Source of the DNA: an uncultured Granulosicoccus sp.
GTDB lineage: Bacteria > Pseudomonadota > Gammaproteobacteria > Granulosicoccales > Granulosicoccaceae
Direction: 5' to 3'
NCBI GenBank assembly: GCA_947492525.1
Contig: CANLNQ010000006.1
Coordinates: 124,001 to 188,000, forward strand
Length of the DNA stretch: 64,000 nt
Shown: piece by piece, positions 17,356 to 28,576 of the stretch
Layout: each line of letters begins with the position of its first letter
Position numbering within the stretch: the first letter of the stretch is position 1
Made by a program: the position numbers and the translations under genes
Notes under the pieces: generated by a model
The model's database searches: none
What the model was told of the DNA's origin: nothing
Seen by the model: only the letters and a program-made list of their open reading frames with translations

Positions 17356-17412
17356 AAGCGCCCCGGGCCCGGGTGAACACCTGAAGAGCTCATTCACAGG
17401 CAGGAGATTTTC

Positions 17413-18750
17413 TTGAAACCGGTATCAATAGGCCTCTTGGGGCTTGGCACGGTGGGGCAGGGTGTGGCCAACATTCTGGTCCGCAACTCCGCTGAAATTG
17501 AACGCCGGACGGGACGTGTCATTCGCGTGACGCGCGCTGCCGTGCGCGATCAGGGCAAGGCTGAAGCGCTGCAACTGGGTATCGATATCACCACGGACGC
17601 GCAAAGCCTGGTCAGCGACCCCGATATCGACATCATCTGTGAAGCCATGGGGGGCGAAGAACCGGCCCTGCAGTTGCTGCATGGCGCGATCGCCAACGGC
17701 AAGCACGTGATTACTGCCAACAAGGCACTGATTGCCGTGCATGGCAATGAGCTGCTGCAGGCAGCTCGGGACAAGGGCGTTACCGTGTCCTATGAATCTG
17801 CCGTGGCAGGTGGAATTCCCATCATCAAGGCGCTGCGTGAAGGGCTGGCGGCCAATCAGATCCAGTGGCTGGCGGGCATCATCAACGGCACAGGCAATTT
17901 CATACTCAGCGAAATGGCTGAAAAAGGGCGTGGCTTCGAGGATGTACTGGCAGAAGCGCAGGCGCTGGGTTATGCCGAAGCCGACCCGACATTCGATGTC
18001 GAGGGGATCGATGCCGCGCACAAGCTGGCCATCATGGCCTCGGTTGCCTTTGGCATGCCGTTGCAGTTCGATGCCGTCTATACCGAAGGTATCAGCGAGG
18101 TCACGCGTGAGGATGTGGAATTCGCCGATGAACTGGGCTACCGCATCAAGCACCTGGGATTGGCCCGCAAACGAGCCGATGGCGTGGAGCTACGGGTACA
18201 TCCCACGCTGATTCCCGAAAAGCGGCTGCTGGCCAACGTCAATGGCGTGATGAATGCGGTACTGGTCCATGGCGATGCCGTCGGGCCCACGCTGTACTAC
18301 GGTGCCGGTGCCGGCTCTGAGCCCACGGGCTCTGCCATGGTGGCGGATATCATCGATGTGGTGCGCTGTCTGGATGCCGACGCCTCGCACCGTGTACCCA
18401 TGCTGGCGTTTCAGGACGAGGCCTTGACTTCGCCTGTCATGCTCGAGACCAGGGACTATGTATCAGCCTACTATCTGCGTCTGCACGCGTTGGATCAGCC
18501 CGGTGTGCTGGCCACGGTCACCGATATCTTCGGCAAGCTGGGCATCAGCATCGAGGCCATCCTGCAGAAGGAGCCCGAAATGGCCGATTCGGGAGAGGCC
18601 GGCGATGAGTCGGGCGAGGTGCCGGTGGTGCCGATCATCCTGCTGACCCGACGGGTGCGTGAAGGCCTGATCGAACAGGCCATCGAGCGTATCCAGGCCC
18701 TGACGACCATCACCCAGCCGGTGACGCGCCTCCGGGTGGAGTCACTGTAA
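17413..18750 (+). CDS. hom: Homoserine dehydrogenase
   Basis: Reduces aspartate semialdehyde to homoserine, the branch step to threonine and methionine. The 445-residue monofunctional form has an N-terminal Rossmann motif GLLGLGTVGQG, the catalytic domain with ITANKALIA, ESAVAGGIPII and GIINGTGNFILSEM, and a C-terminal ACT domain from about residue 355 (LHALDQPGVLATVTDIFGKLGI), the usual site of threonine feedback. It starts with TTG at 17413, supported by CAGGAGA 5 bases upstream. It is followed by thrC in the same direction; no aspartokinase or thrB is here. Confidence 0.97.
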   Translation: MKPVSIGLLGLGTVGQGVANILVRNSAEIERRTGRVIRVTRAAVRDQGKAEALQLGIDITTDAQSLVSDPDIDIICEAMGGEEPALQLLHGAIANGKHVITANKALIAVHGNELLQAARDKGVTVSYESAVAGGIPIIKALREGLAANQIQWLAGIINGTGNFILSEMAEKGRGFEDVLAEAQALGYAEADPTFDVEGIDAAHKLAIMASVAFGMPLQFDAVYTEGISEVTREDVEFADELGYRIKHLGLARKRADGVELRVHPTLIPEKRLLANVNGVMNAVLVHGDAVGPTLYYGAGAGSEPTGSAMVADIIDVVRCLDADASHRVPMLAFQDEALTSPVMLETRDYVSAYYLRLHALDQPGVLATVTDIFGKLGISIEAILQKEPEMADSGEAGDESGEVPVVPIILLTRRVREGLIEQAIERIQALTTITQPVTRLRVESL

Positions 18751-18853
18751 GGACCAGGCCTGCGAATTTTTCTGCCTGTCGGTTGTCGCATGCCGGCAGA
18801 GTCATCAATTGAGTAACACTGCCGGGGCTGTCCCGGCACCAGAGTCTTTCATC

Positions 18854-19996
18854 ATGTCTGCATCTTCCAAGCGTGCCGCCCTCTACACCGGTCTGATCGA
18901 TCGCTATCGAGATCGTCTGCCGGTCAGCGACAACACACCCATCATCTCTCTATGTGAGGGGGATACACCGTTGATTCGTCTCAACAATATCCCCCGGGAA
19001 TTGGGGATCGATGCCGAGATCTACGTCAAGTACGAGGGGCTGAACCCGACGGCATCGTTCAAGGATCGCGGCATGACCATGGCTGTCAGCAAGGCCGCCG
19101 AAGAAGGTTCGAAAGCCATAGTCTGCGCCTCTACCGGCAATACCTCGGCTGCCGCCGCTGCCTATGCGGCTCGCGCAGGCATGACCGCCTTCGTGCTCAT
19201 TCCCGAAGGCAAGATTGCCATGGGCAAACTGGCGCAGGCCATCGCACACGGCGCGGTGGTGTTGCAGATCAAGGGCAATTTCGATGATGGCATGCGTCTG
19301 GTCAAGGAAGTGGCCGGTGAAGCGCCGGTCACCATCGTCAACTCCATCAACCCCTTCCGCTTGCAAGGGCAGAAGACAGCTGCCTTCGAAATCGTTGAAG
19401 CACTGGGCCGCGCCCCGGATTATCACTGCATCCCCGTGGGCAATGCCGGCAACATCTCCGGTTACTGGATCGGCTTCAGCGAAGCCGCAGGTCAGACCAC
19501 GGCGTCCTGCAATCTGTTCGAAGGTGCCGAGAACTGCCCATACATGCTCGAAGCCATGACGGACAAGCGTCCCATCATGGTGGGCTACCAGGCCGACGGC
19601 GCTGCGCCGTTCCTGCGCAACGAACCGGTCGAACATCCCGAAACACTGGCGACGGCCATCCGTATCGGTAATCCTCAGAGCTGGAATCTGGCGCATGCCG
19701 CCGTCGATGAATCAGGTGGCTGGTTCGATGAAGTCAGTGATGAAGAGTTGCTGGCAACACAAGCCATGCTGGCGCGCCGAGAGGGCGTATTCTGTGAGCC
19801 TGCTTCAGCCGTATCCCTTTGCGGTACGCTGCGAGACCTGCAGTCCGGCAAGATTCCAGCCGGCAGTCTGATCACCTGCACGCTCACTGGCCATGGCCTC
19901 AAGGATCCGGATATCGCCATCCGTGGGCATGAAGCGGTGGAAACCGTGCAGGCGGAACTGAGCGCCGTCAAGGACGCCATTCTGCGCAATATCTGA
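18854..19996 (+). CDS. thrC: Threonine synthase
   Basis: PLP enzyme converting phosphohomoserine to threonine. The start of the conserved region, YTGLIDRYRDRLPV, is close to the N-terminus. The PLP lysine lies in NPTASFKDRG, and the CASTGNTSAAAAAYAARAG block binds the phosphate. At 380 residues it is the short bacterial form lacking the extra N-terminal domain. ATG at 18854 is preferred; a TTG at 18809 would add 15 poorly structured residues. It forms a pair with hom, about 100 bases apart. Confidence 0.95.
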   Translation: MSASSKRAALYTGLIDRYRDRLPVSDNTPIISLCEGDTPLIRLNNIPRELGIDAEIYVKYEGLNPTASFKDRGMTMAVSKAAEEGSKAIVCASTGNTSAAAAAYAARAGMTAFVLIPEGKIAMGKLAQAIAHGAVVLQIKGNFDDGMRLVKEVAGEAPVTIVNSINPFRLQGQKTAAFEIVEALGRAPDYHCIPVGNAGNISGYWIGFSEAAGQTTASCNLFEGAENCPYMLEAMTDKRPIMVGYQADGAAPFLRNEPVEHPETLATAIRIGNPQSWNLAHAAVDESGGWFDEVSDEELLATQAMLARREGVFCEPASAVSLCGTLRDLQSGKIPAGSLITCTLTGHGLKDPDIAIRGHEAVETVQAELSAVKDAILRNI

Positions 19997-20016
19997 CCGA
20001 TCGCGCGTCTGTGGAA

Positions 20017-20053
20017 GTACTCGGCGGTCACCTGCGACGTGGCTGTCGAGTAC
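20017..20053. terminator. Hairpin after thrC
   Basis: GTACTCG (20017-20023) pairs with CGAGTAC (20047-20053) around a 23-base loop, between convergent thrC and aat. There is no U-tract, so this is weak evidence. Confidence 0.3.
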
Positions 20054-20128
20054 GAAGCGACCGGCAAAGTCGCCTGCGAGAACGAACTTGCCTGCAGGCC
20101 GTGACCCGTGGCGCAGAGGGCGGGTTGA

Positions 20129-20824
20129 TCAGGCTGTATGCGAATGCAGTTGAGCCGGTGGCTCGACGGGGAAGTCCCCATACTCGTTGAGCAGGTGAAG
20201 ATAATGTTCGCGCTTGATGGTGCAGGCGCCCATGCTCTGCAGGTGAGGGGTCTCCAGCTGGCAGTCGATCAGCTTGTAACGGCCAGATTGTGCCAGATGT
20301 ACCAGAGCGACCTTGGAGGCGTCTCGCTCGATCGAGAACATGGATTCCCCCACGAACACTCGACCCATTCGAATACCGTAGAGCCCGCCGACCAGACGGT
20401 GGCCTTTCCACACCTCCAGCGAGTGCGCAATGCCCAGAGTATTCAGATGGCAATACGCCTCGATCATCTCCTGCGTGATCCAGGTACCGCTGCTACCGGG
20501 CCGCGGTGCCCCACATTGTTTCATGACCTCGCGATAGGCCAGGTTTTCCGTGACCTCCAGTCCGGCGTTGCGCAAGGTCTTGCGCAGGCTGCGAGAGACG
20601 CGAATCTCATCTGGCCAGATGATGCAACGTGGGTCGGGAGACCACCAGAGAATCGGTTCGCCGGCTTCATACCAGGGAAAGACGCCGGCACGATAGGCCG
20701 CCTGCAGGCGCTTCGGGCTGAGATTGCCGCCCGCCATCAACAACCCGTTCGGCTCGGACAAAGCCGTACAGGTTGACGGGAACGGGGTCACGTCATCGTC
20801 CGGGGCCAGGAACGGAATCGGCAT
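20129..20824 (-). CDS. aat: Leucyl/phenylalanyl-tRNA-protein transferase
   Basis: Adds Leu or Phe from aminoacyl-tRNA to N-terminal Lys or Arg of proteins, marking them for ClpAP by the N-end rule. The 231 residues show the family blocks GVFPWYEAGEPILWWSPDPR, GTWITQEMIEAYCHL, GLYGIRMGRVFVGESMFS and LIDCQLETPHLQSMGA. Cytoplasmic. It lies 7 bases downstream of the FemAB-like gene and after trxB in the same direction, so an operon trxB-GNAT-aat is likely. Confidence 0.97.
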   Translation of the reverse strand: MPIPFLAPDDDVTPFPSTCTALSEPNGLLMAGGNLSPKRLQAAYRAGVFPWYEAGEPILWWSPDPRCIIWPDEIRVSRSLRKTLRNAGLEVTENLAYREVMKQCGAPRPGSSGTWITQEMIEAYCHLNTLGIAHSLEVWKGHRLVGGLYGIRMGRVFVGESMFSIERDASKVALVHLAQSGRYKLIDCQLETPHLQSMGACTIKREHYLHLLNEYGDFPVEPPAQLHSHTA

Positions 20825-20831
20825 AATAGGC

Positions 20832-22082
20832 CTACAAGGAAAGTGTTTCAGCCTTGAAAGGTAACAAATCGGAGAGCCCGCTGCACCTTTGTTCTACGTA
20901 GGGCCTCTCCTGTGACAGGAAATCAGCGATGGCGTCGCGAAAGCCCGGGTGGGAAATGTAGTGCGCTGAGCGAGTTATCGTTGGCAGAAATCCGCGTGTG
21001 ATCTTGTGTTCTCCCTGTGCGCCGGGTTCGAAACGTTCAATGCCGTTGGCAATGCAATATTCAATCCCCTGGTAATAACAGGCTTCAAAGTGCAGTGAAT
21101 GATAGTCACGTCGACACCCCCAGTAGCGGCCGTAGAGCGTGTTGCCGCCGATGAACATGACGGAGCAGGCGACCGGCCATTCGGCTTGTTCGTCGCTGTC
21201 ATCGAAAGCAAAGACAATCAGCACCTGGTCTCCCATCTTTCGGCCAACGGTTTCAAAGAACGGCAGGGTCAATGAAGGGTTGCCCCATTTGCGGTCGAAG
21301 GTGGATTCGTAGAAGCGGTGTACCCAGCGCCACTCGGTTTCGGACAGGCTGCTTCCCAGTCTTTGCTCCAGACGCAAACCGGCATCACTGACGTGACGTC
21401 GCTCGCGTCGCAGGGTCTTGCGGCGACGGGAGGTGCATCGAGCCAGAAAATCATCGAAATCCGAGTAGTTGTCGTTATGCCAGTGATACTGGCAATCAAT
21501 GCGTTTCAGATGATCATCGGCAGCGGAATTGTCCGCATTCCCGGGTGAGTCGTCTGTCTGCTGATCCGCCGCAGCAGGTTCAACGGCCGAGAGGATAGTG
21601 CTTTCACGCTCGGTCAGAAACAGGTAATGAACACTGGAATAACCCTGCGAATCGGCGAACTGGCGAACCGTTCGCGCCAACAGGCTGACCGTCTGCTCGT
21701 AAGGCTGATCAGCTCTGACCAGCAATCGCTGGCCGGTTGCCGGGGTGAACGGGATGCTTGATACCAGTTTGGGGTAATACTCCATCTGGTGCCGCTCATA
21801 GGCTTCGGCCCATGCCCAGTCGAACACGAATTCGCCATAGGAATTGGTCTTTACATAAGCCGGTACCGCGCCGACCAGTTCCCGCGCGTCGTCATCGCCG
21901 GCCCACAGCAGGAAATAACGCGGGTACCAGCCGGTGGCGTCACCCAGACAGCCGGTCTCATCCAGCGTGTGCAGGAATTCATGGCGCAGAAACGGATTAC
22001 CGTCATCACTCAGGGCATTCCACTGTTCTGCCGTTACAGCGTCCAGAGAGTCCCGCACTTCCAGTTGTAATTGATGGTTCAT
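20832..22082 (-). CDS. FemAB-like GNAT-fold protein (COG3146)
   Basis: A 416-residue soluble protein matching the large GNAT-related family often labelled peptidoglycan biosynthesis/recognition. Recognisable blocks are NPFLRHEFLHTLDETGC, VPAYVKTNSYGEFVFDWAWAEAY, SSVHYLFL, RCTSRRRKTLRRERR and GRYWGCRRDYHSLHFEACYYQGI. It is related in fold to Fem ligases, but no substrate is proven. The acidic stretch of about 25 residues in the middle (near 175-195) looks like a disordered insertion. It sits between trxB and aat in a probable operon. Confidence 0.83.
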   Translation of the reverse strand: MNHQLQLEVRDSLDAVTAEQWNALSDDGNPFLRHEFLHTLDETGCLGDATGWYPRYFLLWAGDDDARELVGAVPAYVKTNSYGEFVFDWAWAEAYERHQMEYYPKLVSSIPFTPATGQRLLVRADQPYEQTVSLLARTVRQFADSQGYSSVHYLFLTERESTILSAVEPAAADQQTDDSPGNADNSAADDHLKRIDCQYHWHNDNYSDFDDFLARCTSRRRKTLRRERRHVSDAGLRLEQRLGSSLSETEWRWVHRFYESTFDRKWGNPSLTLPFFETVGRKMGDQVLIVFAFDDSDEQAEWPVACSVMFIGGNTLYGRYWGCRRDYHSLHFEACYYQGIEYCIANGIERFEPGAQGEHKITRGFLPTITRSAHYISHPGFRDAIADFLSQERPYVEQRCSGLSDLLPFKAETLSL

Positions 22083-22180
22083 CTGCAGAGCCTGTGGCCG
22101 TGGGAGAAGCAGCTACCCGAGCCTGCCGCATCTGCCGCAACATGCGGTGACACGTGCGTCAGATACGAAAGGCAGGCAGC

Positions 22181-23245
<1,065 letters not shown>

Positions 23246-23265
23246 TTATTTCCGGCGAGCAAGAA

Positions 23266-23290
23266 TGTGGTATTGGAATCCAATAACACA
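23266..23290. promoter_or_regulatory. 25-bp palindrome upstream of ftsK
   Basis: Arms 23266-23276 and 23280-23290 are inverted copies agreeing at 10 of 11 positions, separated by AAT. It ends 34 bases before the ftsK start, in the trxB-ftsK divergent region. The symmetry is that of a dimeric repressor operator. Confidence 0.55.
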
Positions 23291-23324
23291 ACGCCTCTAC
23301 TCATGCTAAGGCAGGACTGTTTTT

Positions 23325-26300
23325 TTGGCTCAAGCTACCAAAAAGCGCGCGGCTGTCGCACGGCGCAAGAAAGCACCTGCGGCTCGCAAGGCCAGCGGTG
23401 CGAAGAATGCGGGCCGTGTGGCCAGTCGGCGCGTGACGGCGACGCGTCGCAGCGCCGCCACGTCTTCCAGAAAAGGTCGGGCATCGGCCGCTGACAACCG
23501 TGCTGCTGCCAGCGCGCAGTTGTCCAATGCACGGGCCCTCGGGCAGATGGGGCGACTTTTTCGCGAAGTCGGCGGCATCGTCTGCGGATTCGCGGCGCTC
23601 ATCGCACTGCTGGCGCTGACCAGTTTCGATGCCAGTGACCCGGGTTGGTCCCACACCGGGGTGGGTGAACCCATCCAGAACAGCGTGGGGCGGGTGGGTG
23701 CCTGGTTCGCCGATGTGACGCTGTCCTTGTTCGGCTACATGGCCTATCTGTTACCGCTGGTCATGGGCGTCGGTGGCTGGCTGCTGTTTCGTGATGAACG
23801 ACGAGTCATCAATGCCTACCGGCCGTTCGTCTTCGTGCGAGTCATTGGTGTCATTCTGATGCTGGCCAGCGCCAGTGGTCTGGCCGATCTGCATTTCGGG
23901 GTGCCCGATGGTGCTCTGCCGCACAATATATTCGGTGGTGGCATTCTCGGAACTGCCGTCGCCTGGCGACTGGTGGGTTTCCTGCATCATCTGGGCACCA
24001 CGCTGTTACTGCTCGCCGTGTTCTTCAGCAGCCTGACGCTGGCCTTCGGTACCTCCTGGCTGCAATTGATCGAGGCAATCGGCGGTGCTGTTGTCGGCAT
24101 GTTCGAACGCATGAAGGGCAAAGTGAGCTCCCTGTCCGAATCTCATGCCGAACTGGCCCGTATTCGCGAAGCCGACAGGGCGCGTGAGATGCACCTGAGG
24201 GAGCGTGAGCGGGAGGCAGCCGCCAAGGCTCGCGAAAAGCAGGACAAGGCCGCCGAGAAACGTCGGGAAGGGGCGCAGAAGGCGGCACCTGCCAGGCGTC
24301 GATCCAGAGCCAATGTACCGGATATGGATCCCTTGCTCGATATCGATGCTGACAATCCGCCACGTACCGGACTGGCTGCCGCATTGGCCATGGCCCGCGA
24401 AAAGGCGGTGGCGGGCGGTCAGGCGGCTGGCGGCGCTGCGAAATCAGCAGCCCGAACCATCACTCCAGACTCCCATGGCGCGAGAATGGATGCACTGGAG
24501 CGTTCACTGGGTGAGGCTGACCCCCTGTTGAACGAGACCGATCCATTGCTCAATGACAACATCGAGGTCCGACCACCGGTCAATACCGCCGTGGCCGATC
24601 CTTTCGAGGATGAGCCCTTCGTGCAAGAGCCCGTAGCCGAGGCGCCGCCGGCGGCACCCGTGAGCAAGAAGAAAAAGAGCACGCCACCGCCAGTCGTGCC
24701 GGCAGTGACGAGTGAAGCACCCGAGCATGAAACCGTGTTGCCGGTGATGGACCCGACGCGCAAGAAGAAGATTGCCATCAAGCCGCGCGTGACCGAACAG
24801 AAGCAGACCAAGTTGTTTCTGGATGTGCCCGATTCGGATCTGCCGCCGCTGTCCCTGCTCGATGCGCCTGAACCACAGCGTCCCGGATTCTCGGATGAGG
24901 ATCTCGAGGCTCTGTCGCGTCTGCTTGAGCAGAAACTGGCCGAATTCCGGATTACCGTTGAAGTGGTGGCCGTCCATCCCGGGCCTGTCATCACGCGTTT
25001 CGAAATGCAACTGGCGCCGGGTATCAAGGCCAGCCGTATCACCGGTCTGTCTCAGGATATCGCCCGATCCATGTCGCTGGTGAGTGTGCGGGTGGTCGAG
25101 GTCATTGCCGGCAAATCGACCATTGGTATCGAGGTGCCGAACGATCACCGCGAGATCGTGCAGCTGAGTGAAATGCTGCAATCACCGCAATACATCGAGA
25201 AGAAGTCGCCGCTGACCCTGGCACTGGGCAAGGACATCAGCGGTGAATCCGTCACCGCCGATCTTGGTCGCATGCCGCATCTGCTGGTGGCAGGTACAAC
25301 CGGCTCCGGTAAGTCGGTCGCTGTCAACGCCATGCTGATCAGTCTGCTGTACAAGGCCACGGCCAAGGATGTTCGCCTGATCCTGATCGACCCGAAGATG
25401 CTGGAGCTGAACGTCTACGACGGTATTCCGCACCTGTTGTCACCGGTAGTCACGGACATGAAAGAAGCTGCCAATGCGCTGCGCTGGTGTGTTGGCGAGA
25501 TGGAGCGACGCTATACCGTCATGGCCGCGCTCAAGGTGCGCAACATCGCTGGCTACAACAAGAAGGTCAATGACGGCATCAAGGCGGGTACACCGATAGT
25601 CGACCCGCTGTACGATCCGCAGATGTCCATGACGCCTGCAGCCGCTCCACCGACTCTGGAGCCCATGCCGTTCATCGTGGTCGTGGTGGATGAATTCGCC
25701 GACATGATGATGCAGGTGGGCAAGAAGGCAGAGGAGTTGATCGCCCGTATTGCCCAGAAGGCGAGGGCGGCCGGCATTCATCTGATTCTGGCAACGCAGC
25801 GACCGTCGGTTGATGTCATCACCGGCCTGATCAAGGCCAATGTGCCTACCCGCATCGCATTCCAGGTGTCGTCGAAGATCGACTCGCGAACCATTCTGGA
25901 TCAGGGCGGGGCGGAATCCCTGCTGGGCCACGGTGACATGCTCTACCTGCCGCCCGGCACGGCCTTGCCGGTGCGAGTACACGGTGCCTTCGTGGACGAT
26001 CACGAGGTGCAGAACGTCGTGTCGCACATCAAGCAGACAGGCGAGCCGAATTACATCGAGGAAATCCTGCAGGAAAACACGGCCGCCATTCCAGGTCTGT
26101 CAGGTGGCGAGCCTGAAGGCGGTGGTTCCGAATCCGATGCCTTGTACGATCAGGCTGTCGAGATCGTGCTGGAATCGCGCAAGGCGTCCATTTCCTACGT
26201 GCAGCGTCGCCTCAAGATCGGCTACAACCGGGCCGCACGCATGGTGGAAGAAATGGAAGCGGCAGGCGTGGTCAGTCAGGTGACATCCAGCGGTACTCGT

Positions 26301-26339
26301 GAAGTGCTGGCGCCACCGCCAACCCACGGGCACCACTGA
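23325..26339 (+). CDS. ftsK: DNA translocase FtsK
   Basis: Septal DNA pump that aligns and clears the chromosome termini at division. The 1004 residues begin with a basic, Ala/Lys/Arg-rich 75-residue tail, then four to five membrane segments between about 80 and 240, a long charged linker to about 515, and the motor. Walker A is AGTTGSGKS at 656-664, with [11 protein letters not shown] as Walker B. The C-terminal 65 residues form the gamma winged helix that reads KOPS sites ([24 protein letters not shown]). The TTG start at 23325 has AGGA 8 bases upstream. First gene of ftsK-lolA-rarA. Confidence 0.97.
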   Translation: MAQATKKRAAVARRKKAPAARKASGAKNAGRVASRRVTATRRSAATSSRKGRASAADNRAAASAQLSNARALGQMGRLFREVGGIVCGFAALIALLALTSFDASDPGWSHTGVGEPIQNSVGRVGAWFADVTLSLFGYMAYLLPLVMGVGGWLLFRDERRVINAYRPFVFVRVIGVILMLASASGLADLHFGVPDGALPHNIFGGGILGTAVAWRLVGFLHHLGTTLLLLAVFFSSLTLAFGTSWLQLIEAIGGAVVGMFERMKGKVSSLSESHAELARIREADRAREMHLREREREAAAKAREKQDKAAEKRREGAQKAAPARRRSRANVPDMDPLLDIDADNPPRTGLAAALAMAREKAVAGGQAAGGAAKSAARTITPDSHGARMDALERSLGEADPLLNETDPLLNDNIEVRPPVNTAVADPFEDEPFVQEPVAEAPPAAPVSKKKKSTPPPVVPAVTSEAPEHETVLPVMDPTRKKKIAIKPRVTEQKQTKLFLDVPDSDLPPLSLLDAPEPQRPGFSDEDLEALSRLLEQKLAEFRITVEVVAVHPGPVITRFEMQLAPGIKASRITGLSQDIARSMSLVSVRVVEVIAGKSTIGIEVPNDHREIVQLSEMLQSPQYIEKKSPLTLALGKDISGESVTADLGRMPHLLVAGTTGSGKSVAVNAMLISLLYKATAKDVRLILIDPKMLELNVYDGIPHLLSPVVTDMKEAANALRWCVGEMERRYTVMAALKVRNIAGYNKKVNDGIKAGTPIVDPLYDPQMSMTPAAAPPTLEPMPFIVVVVDEFADMMMQVGKKAEELIARIAQKARAAGIHLILATQRPSVDVITGLIKANVPTRIAFQVSSKIDSRTILDQGGAESLLGHGDMLYLPPGTALPVRVHGAFVDDHEVQNVVSHIKQTGEPNYIEEILQENTAAIPGLSGGEPEGGGSESDALYDQAVEIVLESRKASISYVQRRLKIGYNRAARMVEEMEAAGVVSQVTSSGTREVLAPPPTHGHH

Positions 26340-26477
26340 GCCGGCAGCTTCAGACAAGGACTTGCGTTCCGCTCAAGTGGGCATAGTTTGCCTCTGGGGA
26401 GCGGAACTACCGTCGCAGAGCGACATCAAGGTAGACTGACCCGCTCGATTCGGCAAGACCGTCCAGGATTCTGTTGC

Positions 26478-27161
26478 ATGCATTGCGTATCTTCCTTGTT
26501 ACGACGCGCGCGCGTCCACGCGCTGCGCCCGTCACACCGGCTGACAAGCTCGCTGGTGGCGTTTCTGTTGCTGATGAGCCAGTCAGCCATCGCCTCCACG
26601 GCTCTTGATCAACTGGAGCGCTTCGTCAAGGATGTCGAGACCTTTCAGGCCGGTTTCGAACAGACCCTGTATGACGCTGATTCGCAGCCCCTGCAGATCA
26701 CCTCCGGTACCATCAAGCTCAAGCGCCCCGGTCGATTCGTATGGTCCTATGAGGGGGCGGATGCGCAGGAGATCGTTGCGGATGGCGAGCGTATCTGGCT
26801 GTACGACAAGAGTCTGGATCAGGTCACCGTCAACGCCATCGATGAGCGTATCGCCGGTACGCCGCTGGTCTTGCTGATGCGCTCGGCGCCGCTGGAGGAG
26901 TCTTTCGATATTGTCGAGCTGGGCGAGGCCGAAGGCATCAACTGGCTGGAGTTGACCCCGAAAAGCGAAACTTCCGATTTCGAACTGGTTTTTCTCGGGC
27001 TCAATGAGAAGGGGCTGGCGGCCATGGAACTGCGCGACAATTTCGGTCAGGCCACGCAGATTCGATTCAGTGATTTCGAGGCGGATGTCGAGCTGGACGA
27101 TTCCCTGTTCGTCTTCGAGGTGCCTGACGGTGTCGATGTGATCGGGCTCGATGACAACTAG
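26478..27161 (+). CDS. lolA: Outer-membrane lipoprotein carrier LolA
   Basis: Periplasmic chaperone that ferries lipoproteins from LolCDE to LolB. The 227 residues start with a signal sequence (hydrophobic SSLVAFLLLMSQSAIAS) and continue with the LolA beta-barrel blocks FQAGFEQTLYDADSQPLQITSGTIKLKRPGRFVWSY and IVADGERIWLYDKSLDQVTV. The N-region before the hydrophobic core is unusually long and Arg-rich, so a downstream start is possible. It follows ftsK as in many gammaproteobacteria, and its last 11 bases overlap the rarA start. Confidence 0.92.
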   Translation: MHCVSSLLRRARVHALRPSHRLTSSLVAFLLLMSQSAIASTALDQLERFVKDVETFQAGFEQTLYDADSQPLQITSGTIKLKRPGRFVWSYEGADAQEIVADGERIWLYDKSLDQVTVNAIDERIAGTPLVLLMRSAPLEESFDIVELGEAEGINWLELTPKSETSDFELVFLGLNEKGLAAMELRDNFGQATQIRFSDFEADVELDDSLFVFEVPDGVDVIGLDDN

Positions 27162-28488
27162 CGGGCAACTCTTCGGTGCCGATGACTCGGTCAGACCACT
27201 GGCCGACCGCTTGCGCCCGGAGTCACTGAGCGAGTTCTTCGGGCAGTCACATCTGCTGGGTGAGGACAGTACGCTGCGTCAGGCTCTGGAGCGCAATCGT
27301 CTGCATTCCATGGTTTTCTGGGGGCCGCCGGGTACCGGCAAGACGACGTTGGCGCGCATGATTGCCAGCCATTGCGATGCGCACTTCATGAGCTTGTCGG
27401 CAGTGCTATCGGGAGTGAAGGATATTCGCGAGAAGGTGGCCGAGGCACGTGCGCGACTGGATACCGAAGGGCGGCGCAGCGTCCTGTTCGTGGATGAAGT
27501 CCATCGCTTCAACAAGTCGCAGCAGGATGCCTTTCTGCCTCATATCGAGGATGGCACGCTCTACTTTGTCGGTGCCACCACCGAAAATCCGTCCTTCGAG
27601 CTGAACAATGCCTTGTTGTCCCGAGTGCGTGTCTATGTTCTGAAGCATCTGGAAAGGGCGGATATCCGCGCGGTGATCGATCGCGCCCTTGAGGATACCG
27701 ATCGCGGCCTGGGCGATCTGAGTATCCAGATGGATGACGAGTATCGTGACCTGCTGGCGGCCACTGCCGATGGTGATGCCCGCCATGCGCTGGTCTTGCT
27801 GGAGCTGGCTTCCGATTGCGCTCGGATGGACGGCGCGACGCGCATCATCGACGAAGCCGTCATTCGGGAAGTCACGCGTGATTCCTTTCGCCAGTTCGAC
27901 AAGGGCGGGGACAACTTCTATGACCAGATCTCGGCTCTGCACAAATCCATGCGTGGATCGGATCCGGATGCCGCCCTGTACTGGTTCTGTCGCATGCTCG
28001 ATGGTGGCTGCGATCCGGCCTATATTGCCAGGCGTGTCTTGCGGTTTGCGTCGGAAGATATCGGCAATGCCGATCCACGTGCCTTTCAGCATGCCCAGTA
28101 CGCCTGGGATGCCTACACGCGCCTGGGAAGCCCGGAAGGTGAACTGGCCATCGCGCACGCCATCGTCTTCATGAGTTGCGCACCAAAGAGCAATGCGGTC
28201 TATCGAGCCTTCAAGGAGGCCATGGCCTTCGTCAAGCAAAGCGGCAACCAGCCGGTGCCGATGAGTCTGCGCAATGCCCCGACAAAACTGATGAGTGAAC
28301 TGGGTCATGGTGATGGCTATCGCTACGCTCACGATGAAGTCGACGGATTTGCTGCCGGCGCTCACTACTTTCCGGATACACTGGAGCCGGTGCGCTTCTA
28401 CGAGCCGGTGGAACGTGGTCTGGAGATTCGCATTGGCGAGCGGCTGCGCGACCTGCGCGAACGCAACCGGCAGGCAGGCAAACGATAG
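27151..28488 (+). CDS. rarA: Replication-associated recombination protein RarA
   Basis: AAA+ clamp-loader-like ATPase acting at stalled forks (MgsA/WRNIP1 family). The 445 residues show Walker A GPPGTGKT at 58-65, Walker B LFVDEVHRFNKSQQDAFLP, sensor ATTENPSFELN, and the C-terminal tetramerisation region with RGSDPDAALYW and RRVLRFASEDIGNADP. It is translationally coupled to lolA by an 11-base overlap. Its TAG stop is the first part of a palindromic repeat shared with another site at 60 kb. Confidence 0.97.
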   Translation: MTTSGQLFGADDSVRPLADRLRPESLSEFFGQSHLLGEDSTLRQALERNRLHSMVFWGPPGTGKTTLARMIASHCDAHFMSLSAVLSGVKDIREKVAEARARLDTEGRRSVLFVDEVHRFNKSQQDAFLPHIEDGTLYFVGATTENPSFELNNALLSRVRVYVLKHLERADIRAVIDRALEDTDRGLGDLSIQMDDEYRDLLAATADGDARHALVLLELASDCARMDGATRIIDEAVIREVTRDSFRQFDKGGDNFYDQISALHKSMRGSDPDAALYWFCRMLDGGCDPAYIARRVLRFASEDIGNADPRAFQHAQYAWDAYTRLGSPEGELAIAHAIVFMSCAPKSNAVYRAFKEAMAFVKQSGNQPVPMSLRNAPTKLMSELGHGDGYRYAHDEVDGFAAGAHYFPDTLEPVRFYEPVERGLEIRIGERLRDLRERNRQAGKR

Positions 28489-28545
28489 GGTACTGTTGCA
28501 TACAAACCGCTCTGAATGAACGCTTTGTATGAGCCACTACACGAG
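28485..28545. repeat. Palindromic dispersed repeat, short copy
   Basis: Begins at the rarA stop (TAGGGTACTG) and ends near ACTACACGAG. Ends pair imperfectly; CATACAAA and TTTGTATG pair exactly. It shares a perfect 22-base block (28505-28526) with the longer copy at 60034-60135 but lacks that copy's central part. Confidence 0.7.
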
Positions 28546-28576
28546 TCTGCAGCAAGGCAAGGGAGGGTGTTAAGCC

